DNA of 64,000 bases from Coleofasciculus sp. LEGE 07092 (GTDB lineage Bacteria > Cyanobacteriota > Cyanobacteriia > Cyanobacteriales > Coleofasciculaceae). Shown here in pieces: positions 15,607 to 24,558 of this stretch. Numbering within the stretch: position 1 is the first letter of the stretch; every line of letters begins with the position of its first letter. The stretch spans positions 1 to 64,000 of the forward strand of contig NZ_JADEWY010000009.1 of the NCBI RefSeq assembly GCF_015207375.1. The letters are read 5' to 3'. Below the pieces are notes generated by a model. It was not told the DNA's origin. It worked only from the letters and a program-made list of their open reading frames with translations, and did no database searches. The position numbers and the translations under genes are program-made.

Positions 15607-16416
15607 TTACGGCTTAGAACGCAACTTGGTATAAATACCTTGGGCAAATTCTAAGGCGACCGATAACTTACTGGTTTGTTGCGGATACTCCACGACTGGG
15701 CGAGCAATAACCACTAACGGGATACTCAATTGAGCAGCAACGTGCCGTTTCACCGCTTCTCCCCCAGCTACTCCTGATGCTTTAGTTACAACTAACGAGA
15801 TATTCCAGCCACACCAAAGCGCCTTTTCCAATTCAGCGGTTACAGGGGGGCGTAGGGCAATCAGACGATCAGAACTAAATCCAGCGGCTATGGCGGCTTC
15901 TAGGGACGTGACAGCGGGTAAAATGCGGGCGAATAGAGTTGAGCGGTTTTGCCAATTGCGAAACAAGGATAAGGCTTTGTAACCGACTGTGAGTAGTACC
16001 CGCTGCTGGTCGAGGTAATCGCTTTCTAACAAAGTCTGAAAACTGTCTAGGTAAATGACCTGTGGGTTATCCCCTTGAGACTCAACCGCTGGACGCTCAA
16101 AGCGTAGATAGGGAATTTGCAACGATTGTGCTGCCTGAATTGCCCTCTGAGAAATTTCCACCGCAAATGGATGGGAGGCGTCGAGAATCGCACTAATTTG
16201 CTGCTGCCGCAAAAACTGATTGAGCTGGCTGGCATCCAAACGCCCTACCTGCACCTGTAACGTTGGCGTTTTGGGATAAAGTGCCTCGGCTGCTGCTGTG
16301 GTGACAGTTACGATACAAGGTAATTTTAAAAAAGCGATCGCCTCGGCTAACTGGGTACTCTCACTCGTTCCGCCAATCAGCCAGAGGCGTCTGCTAATAG
16401 GTAACACGCTTTTCAA
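15607..16416 (-). CDS. cobK: Precorrin-6A / cobalt-precorrin-6A reductase
   Basis: This 269-residue cytoplasmic enzyme would reduce the corrin macrocycle at the precorrin-6A step of cobalamin synthesis with NAD(P)H. Motifs are the nucleotide-binding WLIGGTSES near the start, ILDASHPFA near 77-85, RFERPA, LLTVGYKAL and the C-terminal VVTKASGVAGG. Length fits CobK/CbiJ. No other cobalamin genes and no visible cobalamin riboswitch adjoin it, which is usual for the scattered cobalamin genes of cyanobacteria. The ATG start is 22 nt from a small membrane-protein gene lying upstream in the same direction, so the two may be co-transcribed. Confidence 0.9.
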   Translation of the reverse strand: MKSVLPISRRLWLIGGTSESTQLAEAIAFLKLPCIVTVTTAAAEALYPKTPTLQVQVGRLDASQLNQFLRQQQISAILDASHPFAVEISQRAIQAAQSLQIPYLRFERPAVESQGDNPQVIYLDSFQTLLESDYLDQQRVLLTVGYKALSLFRNWQNRSTLFARILPAVTSLEAAIAAGFSSDRLIALRPPVTAELEKALWCGWNISLVVTKASGVAGGEAVKRHVAAQLSIPLVVIARPVVEYPQQTSKLSVALEFAQGIYTKLRSKP

Positions 16417-16438
16417 ACAAGCGACGATAGTGCAATAA

Positions 16439-16642
16439 TCAGTGTCCCTTCAGAGCTTTGGTAAAATTTTTGCGATAGGACTTATTCATCACGAGCAAAG
16501 CGGGCCACAACAGGGACAAGTAAAGACGATTGGGCAGACTGGGGTTGAAGTTCGTGCGATTGAACCCCTTCCAGAACTTCCAAACCCCGTAGCCGTAAAC
16601 TCCCAATAGAACCAGAATCAATAAATTTAAAAATGGATTCAT
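16439..16642 (-). CDS. Small membrane protein, 67 aa
   Basis: One hydrophobic helix at about 3-23 (FLNLLILVLLGVYGYGVWKF) is followed by a basic, aromatic C-terminal half (NRLYLSLLWPALLVMNKSYRKNF) with a second, shorter hydrophobic patch. It reads as a conserved cyanobacterial hypothetical protein. It is co-directional with cobK and probably the first gene of that unit. Confidence 0.7.
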   Translation of the reverse strand: MNPFLNLLILVLLGVYGYGVWKFWKGFNRTNFNPSLPNRLYLSLLWPALLVMNKSYRKNFTKALKGH

Positions 16643-17151
16643 TCAATCAACCCCCATGACGACTGAGCGGCGGCTTCCAGTACTTGAAAGCAAAATATAG
16701 CATTAGCCCAGCGAGTAGGTAACGCTCATTTCTCAATTTTAACCGCACCTATCCCGTTAGACTGGAGTGACCCAGAACTAGAGCTTGGAGGTTGCATTGC
16801 CTTTTCCCAATCTCCAATTCCCCAGATAAGCTCTAGGGTTTGACCCTAGTTCAACAGAATTTCTCAAGTTCTGTCCTCTAGAAAATATCACCCCTATGGG
16901 TTGCACCGTAAAGCTTTCAGGCTTTCAGTTCAGCTTTATCCAGGGTAGGTGGAATTGATCCCGGCTACAACTCAAAGTAGCATTAGATTCAGTTCCAGTC
17001 TATCGATTGTTCAGTTGTGGGGACACCGTTAGGAGAGAGTGACCAGCTAAATGTTTCTTTTTTCACTTTTTTCATCGGAGACTGTTAAAGACAAACAAAC
17101 CGTGAATTATACGGCAGCAAAGCCGTAAAGCGCAAGAACTTAGGAGGACTT
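16643..17151. other. Non-coding interval with a long leader upstream of the nucleotidyltransferase gene
   Basis: No convincing gene is seen here. CTAGGG at 16833-16838 and CCCTAG at 16844-16849 form a hairpin around TTTGA. The downstream end carries AGGAGG (17141-17146), a strong ribosome binding site for the gene at 17152. About 300 nt between the hairpin and the start codon could be an untranslated leader; no known riboswitch was recognised. Confidence 0.5.
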
Positions 17152-19692
17152 ATGCGAGCAGTGCTGATGGCAGGCGGTTCGGGAACACGTCTGAGACCGC
17201 TGACCTGCGATCTTCCCAAACCGATGGTTCCGGTGTTAAATCGACCGATCGCCGAACACATTATCAACCTACTCAAGCGACATCAGATTACAGAGGTCAT
17301 TGCCACACTGTACTATCTCCCCGATGTTATGCGGGACTACTTCCAAGACGGCAGTGATTTTGGGGTGCAACTGACCTACGCCGTAGAGGAAGACCAGCCG
17401 CTTGGCACTGCGGGGTGTGTCAAAAATATTGCCGAATTACTCGATGATACCTTCTTAGTGATCAGTGGCGACAGCATTACTGACTTCGATTTGACAGCCG
17501 CGATTGAATTCCATAAAAGCCGAAAATCCAAAGCGACGATCGTTTTGTACCGCGTTCCCAATCCCGTTGAATTTGGGGTGGTGATTACGGATGAGGAAAT
17601 GCGCATCCGTCGGTTTTTAGAAAAACCTTCAACTAGCGAAATCTTTTCAGATACCGTTAACACAGGCACCTACATCCTAGACCCCTCTGTTTTAGAGTAC
17701 CTTCCCGAAAACACAGACAGCGACTTTTCTAAAGATTTGTTTCCCTTGCTCCTAGAAAAAGGGGAGCCGATGTATGGCTATGTTGCTGACGGATACTGGT
17801 GTGATGTTGGACATCTAGATGCTTACCGGGAAGCGCAATACGACGCTTTGCACAAAAAAGTAAAGCTAGACTATGCCTACGAAGAACAAAGCCCCAACTT
17901 GTGGGTGGGGCAAAACACATCCATTGACCCGAGCGCCAAGATTGAAACCCCAGTCCTGATTGGTAACAATTGCCGCATTGGTCCGGGAGCGCGGATTGAA
18001 TCGGGTACGGTAATTGGCGATAACGTTACCGTTGGCGCTTACGCAGACCTGAAGCGACCGATTCTCTGGAATGGTTCAATTATCGGTGATGAAGCCCACC
18101 TGCGTGCCTGTGTTATTTCTCGAGGAACGCGAGTAGACCGTCGCGCTCACGTTTTAGAAGGTGCTGTCGTTGGTTCCCTTTCGACGGTGGGAGAAGAAGC
18201 ACAAATTGGTCCGAGCGTGCGTGTCTGGCCCAGTAAGAAAATTGAATCGGGTGCCACGTTGAATATGAATCTCATTTGGGGAAATACTGCTCAACGCAAT
18301 CTTTTTGGTCAACGGGGTGTCCAAGGTTTAGCCAATATCGATATTACTCCAGAATTTGCGGTCAAGTTAGGAGCGGCTTACGGTTCTACCTTAAAACCGG
18401 GTTCTCAGGTGGCAGTCTCCCGCGACCAGCGGAGCATCTCTCGCATGGTTTCCCGGTCCTTGATTGCTGGTTTGATGTCCGTCGGCATTCACGTCCAGAA
18501 CCTGGAAGCAACCGCGATTCCGATCACTCGCTTAGTTGTTCCCACCCTAGCCGTTGCAGGTGGCATTCACGTAAGGGTACACCCCGATCGCCCCGATTAC
18601 ATCCTCATCGAAATTTTTGACGCTAAGGGCATCAATATCTCGAAAGCGAAAGAGAAGAAAATTGAGGGTGCTTACTTCAAGGAAGACTTGCGGCGATCGC
18701 CTATTGCTGAAATTGGCAATGTCAACTACCCCAGTCAGTTACTTGACCTCTACAGCACTGGCTTTGAGCGACATCTGAACATTGAAGCCATCCGCAATAG
18801 TGGCGCGAAGTTAGTGATTGACTACGCTTATGCGGTTTCCGGTGCTGTTCTGCCGGTGCTGCTGGCTAAGTTTGGTTGTGATGCGGTCGTTCTCAATGCC
18901 AGCTTGAACCAAACGTCTCTCTCGTCAGATGAACGGGAGGGATTACTAACTCAGTTGGGTCAAGTGGTCGAGGCACTGAAAGGGAACTTTGGCGTGCAGG
19001 TATCTGCCAATGGGGAGCAAATGATTCTGGTGGATGAATCAGGAATGCCTGTACGGGGTGAAACCCTGACGGCACTGCTGGTGAGTGTCATTCTGACAGC
19101 ACATCCCAGAAGTACGGTGGTGGTTCCGGTACATGCATCCGGTGCTGTTGAACAGATTGCCCGACGGCACGATGGCAGAGTGATTCGCACCAAAGCCAAT
19201 CCGGCAGCGTTGATGGAGGCATCTCAAACGAATCCCAATGTGGTGCTGGGAGGCTCTGAGGAAATGGGCTTTATTTTCCCGCAGCTCCATCCCGGCTTTG
19301 ATGCGATGTTCTGCATTGCTAAACTGGTCGAGATGCTGACTATCCAGGAGCGATCGCTCGGTCAGATTCGCAGTGAACTTCCTCGTGTTTGCCATAAAAC
19401 CTACACGATGCGCTGCCCTTGGACGGTGAAAGGCGCTCTCATGCGCCATCTGGTAGAAACTCACCCCAACGAAAACTTAGAACTCATCGACGGGGTGAAA
19501 ATTGTCGAACGCCAAACAGACAGTTGGGTGCTGATTCTGCCAGATGCCGGAGAACCTCTGGTGCATATCTTTGCTAACAGTGATGACCGTGAGTGGGTAG
19601 ACGAAAATCTTCGGAAGTACCGCAACTACGTTCAAGAGTTCGTTGAACAAGAAAGTGGGGCAGAGATTCCTAGAGCCGAAGCTTTGATCTAG
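17152..19692 (+). CDS. Nucleotidyltransferase / phosphomannomutase-like fusion (mannose-1-P guanylyltransferase family)
   Basis: This is an 846-residue fusion. The N-terminal 235 residues are a sugar-1-phosphate nucleotidyltransferase with the signature [11 protein letters not shown] (8-18) and [12 protein letters not shown]. Left-handed beta-helix hexapeptides follow (about 250-370: [26 protein letters not shown]). The rest (about 385-830) has the fold order of phosphoglucomutase/phosphomannomutase. In that part the catalytic TASHNP loop reads VRVHPD near 474-479, so the phosphoserine is missing, and the metal-binding DGDGDR loop reads SANGEQM near 618-624. The C-terminal half is therefore probably not a mutase. 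The role is presumably GDP-mannose or related nucleotide-sugar supply; donor specificity is not shown. The start is fixed by AGGAGG 5 nt upstream. Confidence 0.88.
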   Translation: MRAVLMAGGSGTRLRPLTCDLPKPMVPVLNRPIAEHIINLLKRHQITEVIATLYYLPDVMRDYFQDGSDFGVQLTYAVEEDQPLGTAGCVKNIAELLDDTFLVISGDSITDFDLTAAIEFHKSRKSKATIVLYRVPNPVEFGVVITDEEMRIRRFLEKPSTSEIFSDTVNTGTYILDPSVLEYLPENTDSDFSKDLFPLLLEKGEPMYGYVADGYWCDVGHLDAYREAQYDALHKKVKLDYAYEEQSPNLWVGQNTSIDPSAKIETPVLIGNNCRIGPGARIESGTVIGDNVTVGAYADLKRPILWNGSIIGDEAHLRACVISRGTRVDRRAHVLEGAVVGSLSTVGEEAQIGPSVRVWPSKKIESGATLNMNLIWGNTAQRNLFGQRGVQGLANIDITPEFAVKLGAAYGSTLKPGSQVAVSRDQRSISRMVSRSLIAGLMSVGIHVQNLEATAIPITRLVVPTLAVAGGIHVRVHPDRPDYILIEIFDAKGINISKAKEKKIEGAYFKEDLRRSPIAEIGNVNYPSQLLDLYSTGFERHLNIEAIRNSGAKLVIDYAYAVSGAVLPVLLAKFGCDAVVLNASLNQTSLSSDEREGLLTQLGQVVEALKGNFGVQVSANGEQMILVDESGMPVRGETLTALLVSVILTAHPRSTVVVPVHASGAVEQIARRHDGRVIRTKANPAALMEASQTNPNVVLGGSEEMGFIFPQLHPGFDAMFCIAKLVEMLTIQERSLGQIRSELPRVCHKTYTMRCPWTVKGALMRHLVETHPNENLELIDGVKIVERQTDSWVLILPDAGEPLVHIFANSDDREWVDENLRKYRNYVQEFVEQESGAEIPRAEALI

Positions 19693-19771
19693 GCTATCTG
19701 TCACCTGAACGATTGGGTCGTTCCATGGCGACCGGATACTGAATCAAACTGAGTACTTTTGTACTATAATT

Positions 19772-19810
19772 AAGGAGGATGCTGGACAATTCTAGCAGAC
19801 TCCTTTTTTT
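19772..19810 (+). terminator. Rho-independent terminator
   Basis: AAGGAG at 19772-19777 pairs with CTCCTT at 19800-19805, with TGCTGG/CTAGCA extending the stem after a small internal loop, and a run of seven T ends at 19810. It lies 80 nt after the nucleotidyltransferase gene. Confidence 0.75.
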
Positions 19811-19948
19811 CAGATAGATTTAACTTGCTCATTGATGAAAGTGGCAATGGTACACTAGTTCAGGTGTAGATTTTTTGAAGCTGACTAGAACGTAACACGC
19901 GCCACTCGAACAAATAGCGATCGCATTCATCGCCAGGAGACTTGAACC

Positions 19949-20512
19949 ATGAATAGCTGCATCTTGATGGCACAAATCATTCAAGATCCAGAACTCCGCT
20001 ATACCTCTGACAATCAAACTCCCATTGCCCAAATGCTGGTGGAGTTTCCCGGTATCAAGGCAGAAGACCCACCAACGACGTTAAAAGTAGTCGGCTGGCG
20101 CGAATTGGCGCATGACATTAAGGAAAATTATGCAGTAGGCGATCGCATTGTCATAGAAGGTCGCTTGGGGATGAATACGATCGAGCGATCGGAAGGGTTT
20201 AAAGAAAAGCGTGCTGAATTAACGGCTTCCCGAATTTACAAACTGGGAGCGGATACTGAGTTAGAACCTCAAGTCTCTACCTCTTCGACAGCGTTGCCGA
20301 CTCCGGCACCCACATCAACTCCAAAATCAAATAACGTTGTTGTCCCCATGAGGGCGCGTAGCTCACCAGCACCAGCATCTGTTCCTAGCAGTACCGGGAG
20401 AGATTATTTATCTTCAGTCGATGAGCCAACCTTTGAACCTCCGGCTACTGTTCCAACGTCAACGTCTGTCACTTCAGAGAGTGAGAAAGACTTGGATGAT
20501 ATTCCTTTTTAA
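19949..20512 (+). CDS. ssb: Single-stranded DNA-binding protein, SSB-like
   Basis: This 187-residue protein has an N-terminal OB-fold (about 1-105) starting MNSCILMAQIIQDPELRY, a Pro/Ser/Thr-rich flexible linker, and the acidic C-terminal tip DLDDIPF that SSBs use to dock DNA-processing enzymes. The OB-fold is of the diverged cyanobacterial type (GWRELAHDIKENYAVGDRIV). It binds single-stranded DNA during replication and repair. The gene appears monocistronic, with terminators on both sides. Confidence 0.85.
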   Translation: MNSCILMAQIIQDPELRYTSDNQTPIAQMLVEFPGIKAEDPPTTLKVVGWRELAHDIKENYAVGDRIVIEGRLGMNTIERSEGFKEKRAELTASRIYKLGADTELEPQVSTSSTALPTPAPTSTPKSNNVVVPMRARSSPAPASVPSSTGRDYLSSVDEPTFEPPATVPTSTSVTSESEKDLDDIPF

Positions 20513-20648
20513 TCCCTTTCTCGTTGGGGAGTAGGGAGTGGGGAAGATTGGTGCAGATAGTTTTACGGTTTTGACTCCTCCCCTGTCTAGGAGAGGTGAT
20601 CAAGATTTCTGGCTTCCCCTTCCAGTGTATGTAGCAAGCAAAGAGCCG

Positions 20649-20675
20649 AAAGGATTGCTTTTTGTAATCCTTTCT
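20649..20675 (+). terminator. 9-bp hairpin after ssb
   Basis: GAAAGGATT at 20649-20657 pairs perfectly with AATCCTTTC at 20667-20675 around a 9-nt loop. The following sequence is A/T-rich without a pure T-run, so it is a likely but not classic terminator. Confidence 0.45.
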
Positions 20676-20722
20676 ATTAAATTTATCTATAGTCGGTTGT
20701 CGAGCTTGTAAAAACTCCCATT

Positions 20723-21025
20723 GTGTTTCAGCTTCTATATCCACTGGTTCATGCTATAGAGCCTTTTCTGATTCCGGTATGCTTTTGTTTAGCATGGGGA
20801 TTGGTTGTTCTCTTCGTCTTGACCGTCTGGTCGGCAATGAGAGACAGTGTAGCTAGAGCAAAACGGATGCATCAGATTCCTTGTGCCTACTGCCAGTTTT
20901 TCACGAATGATCACCGTCTCAAATGTACGGTAAATCCATCAATTGCCAGTTCTGAGAATGCCATTAATTGTCGGGACTACTGTCCTGTGAATAAACAGAT
21001 TCCCACAAACCAGAACCTAGCTTGA
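20723..21025 (+). CDS. Hypothetical membrane protein with a cysteine-rich tail
   Basis: This 100-residue protein starts at GTG 20723. A hydrophobic region at about 5-40 forms one long or two short membrane helices (FLIPVCFCLAWGLVVLFVLTVW). A short soluble domain follows with CAYCQFF, a Cys in LKCTVNP, and NCRDYCPVN. The five Cys in the tail suggest a metal or Fe-S site or disulfides. I recall this layout from cyanobacterial proteins of unknown function. It is monocistronic. Confidence 0.7.
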   Translation: MFQLLYPLVHAIEPFLIPVCFCLAWGLVVLFVLTVWSAMRDSVARAKRMHQIPCAYCQFFTNDHRLKCTVNPSIASSENAINCRDYCPVNKQIPTNQNLA

Positions 21026-21053
21026 TGCAAAGCTCGCTCGCACCTGTCGGTAT

Positions 21054-21405
21054 TTAAACCCAACTGCTAATTTCCGCCGTTGTGAGGGAACGTTCTAACT
21101 TGACATATTCCCGTTTTGATGATTCTAGGATGTGTTTCATCGCCACAGCTTTGCCCTCATCGGCGGCGAGAAAGGCAGCATTCATGGCGATGGAGCGGGT
21201 ATTGCCGCCTGTAACGCTGAGGTTGCCGAGTTTGGTATAGTTGGGGCTTGCTGGTGGGGGTTTATTTGGGGAAGATGCAAGACCAAATTTCGGCTCGGGA
21301 TTTGCCGTCGGGGAAGGGGAATTTAACGATAAAGCGGATACGGCGTAGGAAGGCTTGGTCGAGGGATTCTTTCAGGTTAGTGGTGAGGATGGCTAGTACC
21401 GCTAC
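21054..21405 (-). pseudogene. Remnant of a AAA+ ATPase (phage-tail-like system type)
   Basis: On the reverse strand, ILTTNLKESLDQAFLRRIRF and IVKFPFPDGKSRAEIW match the second half of a AAA+ ATPase: the sensor 1 Thr/Asn and the arginine finger region. The frame then shifts by one in the CCCAAATAAACCC tract near 21262-21275. The adjacent frame continues NYTKLGNLSVTGGNTRSIAM and NAAFLAADEGKAVAMKHIL to the TAA at 21054-21056. The gGNxRxIAxNAAFLAA ending is what I associate with the ATPase of contractile-injection (eCIS) clusters. The 5' half with the Walker motifs is gone, replaced by repeat DNA. Confidence 0.7.
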
Positions 21406-21428
21406 CGATGAAAAACCTAATCCCCCAG

Positions 21429-21453
21429 CCCCCTTCCCTGCGAGGGAAGGGGG
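21429..21453. repeat. CCCCCTTCCCT hairpin repeat at the truncation point
   Basis: CCCCCTTCCCT at 21429-21439 pairs perfectly with AGGGAAGGGGG at 21443-21453 around a 3-nt loop. It lies exactly where the AAA ATPase remnant loses homology and is a common cyanobacterial intergenic repeat type. A nearby GGACTTACGCA (21499-21509) looks like another repeat end. Confidence 0.7.
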
Positions 21454-21516
21454 AGTAAAAATCTTACTCACCTCTTCTCGGGAGGGGTTAAATGGACAGG
21501 ACTTACGCAGCACCGC

Positions 21517-21774
21517 CATCTGGTAGCAGCGTTTTTGTATCAGGCATTAGTCAGCACAGATCAAGCTGTAGCCATTTCCTCACCCTATGTGGCAGCCGTT
21601 GAATTTGAGGGAATAGAAGCGGGAGAAGTACGAGAACTCGAAACGGGTAAACCTCAGCGTCAAAACTGCAACCAAGGAATTGGGAATGGTGCAGAAGGTT
21701 GCGATCCCGGTAACTCCCGTCCTCATGGCGGCAGTAATGATGAGGGAAGACGGACACCTGGAGGTCGTCGCTAA
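21517..21774 (+). pseudogene. C-terminal fragment of an unknown protein
   Basis: The plus strand reads HLVAAFLYQALVSTDQAVAI and SSPYVAAVEFEGIEAGEV, then a Gly/Asn/Pro-rich tail GNGAEGCDPGNSRPHGGSND, to a TAA at 21772. The sequence is open upstream but merges into repeat DNA without a start codon. The tail resembles the disordered C-termini of some cyanobacterial hypothetical proteins. I read it as the 3' end of a gene cut by the same rearrangement as the AAA ATPase. The function is unknown. Confidence 0.4.
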
Positions 21775-21962
21775 GGTTTTTTATTTCTTACTCTATCAGT
21801 GGCAGGTATTCTTGTACAGGGTGTATTTATCCATTCAAGAGTTTTTGGGATAGACAGCTCATGTTGCCCGAATTTCAATTCAGGGCTTAACTCAGCAACA
21901 TTCAACTTAAGGGTGATGATTGTTTTGTGGGCGATTGCTAAACTATACCTACACCTATAGAT

Positions 21963-22250
21963 ATGCCCATGAATCGATTTTTGCCAGATTCCAATTCTAA
22001 CTCTTCTCCCTATAAAACTCCTCTAGGAGTTCCTCAACAGAATAAAACTGTACATCCCCCAGAAGATACTGCAACAGCAGCTCCCAAAACAGTTCGCAAA
22101 GTCAAGAACATCTACATCATCCTCTTAGTCATTGGCTTAGGTTTGGGGATACTTACCTCTGTGGGGGTTGTCGCTGTTATTGAGCAACTCGGACTGACTG
22201 AAGCCCCTGTAGAGGTAGAAAAAACTCTTCCCCAACCCGAGGTGAACTAG
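21963..22250 (+). CDS. Small single-pass membrane protein
   Basis: This 95-residue protein has a Ser/Pro/Thr-rich N-terminal half (about 1-45), one strong membrane helix at about 49-73 (IYIILLVIGLGLGILTSVGV) and a short acidic tail. No family was recognised. An N-in/C-out topology is suggested by the basic residues (VRKVKN) just before the helix. MPMNR offers two ATG starts, 21963 and 21969. It is convergent with the cyclase gene, with a shared hairpin between them. Confidence 0.65.
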   Translation: MPMNRFLPDSNSNSSPYKTPLGVPQQNKTVHPPEDTATAAPKTVRKVKNIYIILLVIGLGLGILTSVGVVAVIEQLGLTEAPVEVEKTLPQPEVN

Positions 22251-22279
22251 AAAGAGGGTGTGTACTACACTGCCTCTTT
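22251..22279. terminator. Bidirectional hairpin between convergent genes
   Basis: AAAGAGG at 22251-22257 pairs with CCTCTTT at 22273-22279, and inside it GTGT (22260-22263) pairs with ACAC (22267-22270). A/T tracts flank the stem, so it can serve both the small membrane protein gene and the cyclase gene. Confidence 0.55.
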
Positions 22280-24178
22280 TCTCTGATCGTCTTTCTGATC
22301 GTTTTGTTTCTTTCCCTTCAGAAAGTATGTTGTCATTCTTCCCTTGCCTTTAACCTGAATGACTCCTCGTTCTTCAAATAAATAGCGATCTTTTAAGCGC
22401 TTATAAGTTTTTTCCGTTACCTGAATTCGATTGGCTACCCCGTGAGACTCCATCCGTGATGCCATATTCACCGTGTCTCCCCATAAGTCATAACTAAATT
22501 TTTTAATTCCAATCACTCCGGCTACTACAGGACCAATATTGATACCCATGCGAATGCTGAGAGAGAGATTATTTTCAATGTTGAATTGGGCAACAATTTC
22601 TTGCATATCCAGCGCCATTTTTGCGATCGCTTCCGTGTGATTTTCTTGTGGTGTAGGCAATCCGCCTACAACCATATAAGCATCACCAATTGTTTTAATT
22701 TTTTCTAACCCATAGCGTTCGCTCAGTTCATCAAAGGCAGAGAAAATCTGATTGAGTAAATCCACGACTTGGGTAGCAGAGAAGTAAGTTGCCAATTCCG
22801 TAAAGCCCACAATATCTGCAAATAAAACTGTTACTTCTTCAAAGCTATCTGCAATAGTCTTTTCAGATTGTTTCAATCGCTGGGCAATAGGTTTTGGCAA
22901 GATATTCAGTAGCAGGCGTTCTGATTGTTCTTGTTCGGAATGCAGGGCTTCTAGCCATGCTTTACGCACTGTAATGTCTTCTACTGTGCCTTCATAGTAA
23001 ATCAGATCACCGTGGCGATCGCGAACTGCCCTTGCCTTTTGTGCAATCCAAAGTCTGCTACCATCTTTGCGATAAACTTGCGACTCAAAATCAGAAACAG
23101 AATCGTGCTTTTCCAGTAATTCTATCAATTCGCTATGACGTTTAGGCTGAACGTACAATTGGCGATCAATATTCGTGAGACTAGCGCAAAGTTCTGCCGG
23201 TGAGGCGTACCCATAGATATTAGCTAAGGTGATATTAGCACTCATATAACGTCCGCTGGGAGTTGTCTGGAAAATACCCTCAACTGAGTTATCTACAATC
23301 CGACGGTATTTCTCTTCTACTTGCTGGATCAGAGCAGCAGATTTTTTTAATTTAATGATAATGTAAATAGAAAAGCTTATGACTAAGATGAGGGTACATA
23401 AGTACAACAAAAACCGATAAAATTTACTTTTTTCTAGAGCTTGTTGATAAAATACGTTATAAGTTTGAGAAATTTTTTCACTCCGTTGACTTGCAGGCAG
23501 TTCTGCAATCTGCTTCGCCAAATCATCCACCAAGGGTTTATTCTGTAAGACGATTTCGGCATAAGCGATGGCGCGTTCCAAATCAACCTCTGGATAAACT
23601 TGGGCTTGTCTTTGTCGAAGTTTCTCGATTTGCTGATTAATTCGGTGAGTTAGATATTGGTTTTTAGGAGACTGATTATATTTGAGGACATTTTTTAGAA
23701 GATCATTAAGTTCTAAAACCAATTCATAATCCCCAAGTTCTGTCGATGCTGTCACCAACAAATCGCTAACGGTTATGGGAAAATCGTTCAGAGACTTTTT
23801 CAGAATTTTGTTATGAGATTTAAATTCTCGAATGAGTTTTTCTCGGGCTTGCGATAGTTTTATATAAGCTTGCAGATTCTGGGCAATTTCTTCATGTCCG
23901 CGCCGATTGATGAAATATGGAATTTCTTTCAAATTGCTTTGCAATTGCTGCAAGTCTTGTAATGCTCTCAAAAGAGAATCATACTCACTGAGCTGTCCCT
24001 CGCTTGCTTGCAAAACATCTTCATTGATTTGGCTATTTAGCTTATTGATTTGGCGCAAATTGCTGATATAATAAGCGTGTTGATCCAAATTTATTCCCAA
24101 AGCTTTAATAAACAGAAACACAAATACAAATACTCCGCCTGTAGCAATCATTATATTTCGCACAGCGGAGAATTTCAT
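22265..24178 (-). CDS. Membrane-bound adenylate cyclase with PAS sensor
   Basis: This 637-residue class III cyclase starts with a membrane helix (about 10-28), then a long helical, probably periplasmic region, a second helix near 260-280 (FLLYLCTLILVISFSIYIII), a PAS/PAC module (about 290-410) and the catalytic domain (about 430-620). The catalytic part shows VTVLFADIVGFT (metal Asp), EKIKTIGDAYM and YDLWGDTVNMASRM. Lys495 and Asp564 occupy the purine-selecting positions and are the ATP-type pair, so cAMP is the predicted product. The arrangement fits an environmental sensor that signals through cAMP. The start at ATG 24178 places the first helix at the N-terminus as expected. Confidence 0.9.
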   Translation of the reverse strand: MKFSAVRNIMIATGGVFVFVFLFIKALGINLDQHAYYISNLRQINKLNSQINEDVLQASEGQLSEYDSLLRALQDLQQLQSNLKEIPYFINRRGHEEIAQNLQAYIKLSQAREKLIREFKSHNKILKKSLNDFPITVSDLLVTASTELGDYELVLELNDLLKNVLKYNQSPKNQYLTHRINQQIEKLRQRQAQVYPEVDLERAIAYAEIVLQNKPLVDDLAKQIAELPASQRSEKISQTYNVFYQQALEKSKFYRFLLYLCTLILVISFSIYIIIKLKKSAALIQQVEEKYRRIVDNSVEGIFQTTPSGRYMSANITLANIYGYASPAELCASLTNIDRQLYVQPKRHSELIELLEKHDSVSDFESQVYRKDGSRLWIAQKARAVRDRHGDLIYYEGTVEDITVRKAWLEALHSEQEQSERLLLNILPKPIAQRLKQSEKTIADSFEEVTVLFADIVGFTELATYFSATQVVDLLNQIFSAFDELSERYGLEKIKTIGDAYMVVGGLPTPQENHTEAIAKMALDMQEIVAQFNIENNLSLSIRMGINIGPVVAGVIGIKKFSYDLWGDTVNMASRMESHGVANRIQVTEKTYKRLKDRYLFEERGVIQVKGKGRMTTYFLKGKKQNDQKDDQRKEAV

Positions 24179-24365
24179 AAGCAGGCTAGTGTCAATTAAC
24201 TCAACAGAACTTGCGCACGGGGATGCTCCTCTACCTCATTTTCTCCTTTTACTTCCCATAGCTTACTCTTGCGAACAGACTAGAGAGATGGAAAGAAGGT
24301 TTTCATGGTTTTGTTGTACGCGCTCTGAGGCATAAATCCCTCAATGGCAATATAAGAGGGTGTTC

Positions 24366-24423
24366 TTTTCCCCTATTCCCCTGTTTCGTCACTTGAGAAG
24401 GAAATCAGGGGAATAAGGGGAAA
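24366..24423. repeat. Inverted repeat TTTTCCCCTATTCCCCTG / CAGGGGAATAAGGGGAAA
   Basis: Two arms of about 18 nt (24366-24383 and 24406-24423) match with one bulged A around a 22-nt spacer. It lies in the 380-bp gap between the cyclase gene and the Uma2 gene. Otherwise that gap shows only a 16-codon open stretch from ATG 24481, too short to call. Confidence 0.6.
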
Positions 24424-24558
24424 TTTATAAAGAATTTTTGTTACTGAGGTTAAGATTCAAGCTAATCTAACCCTAGACTGATGACAATTGCTGAAATTAC
24501 TATTACTTCTAATGCAGGAATTCCCCATTAAATCTTGTGGCTAGAGCGGGAGAGACTA

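Noticed and set aside
20526-20545. GGGGAGTAGGGAGTGGGG as a terminator of ssb
   Set aside because: It is a GGGAGTA-family repeat without a partner arm nearby; the hairpin at 20649 fits better.
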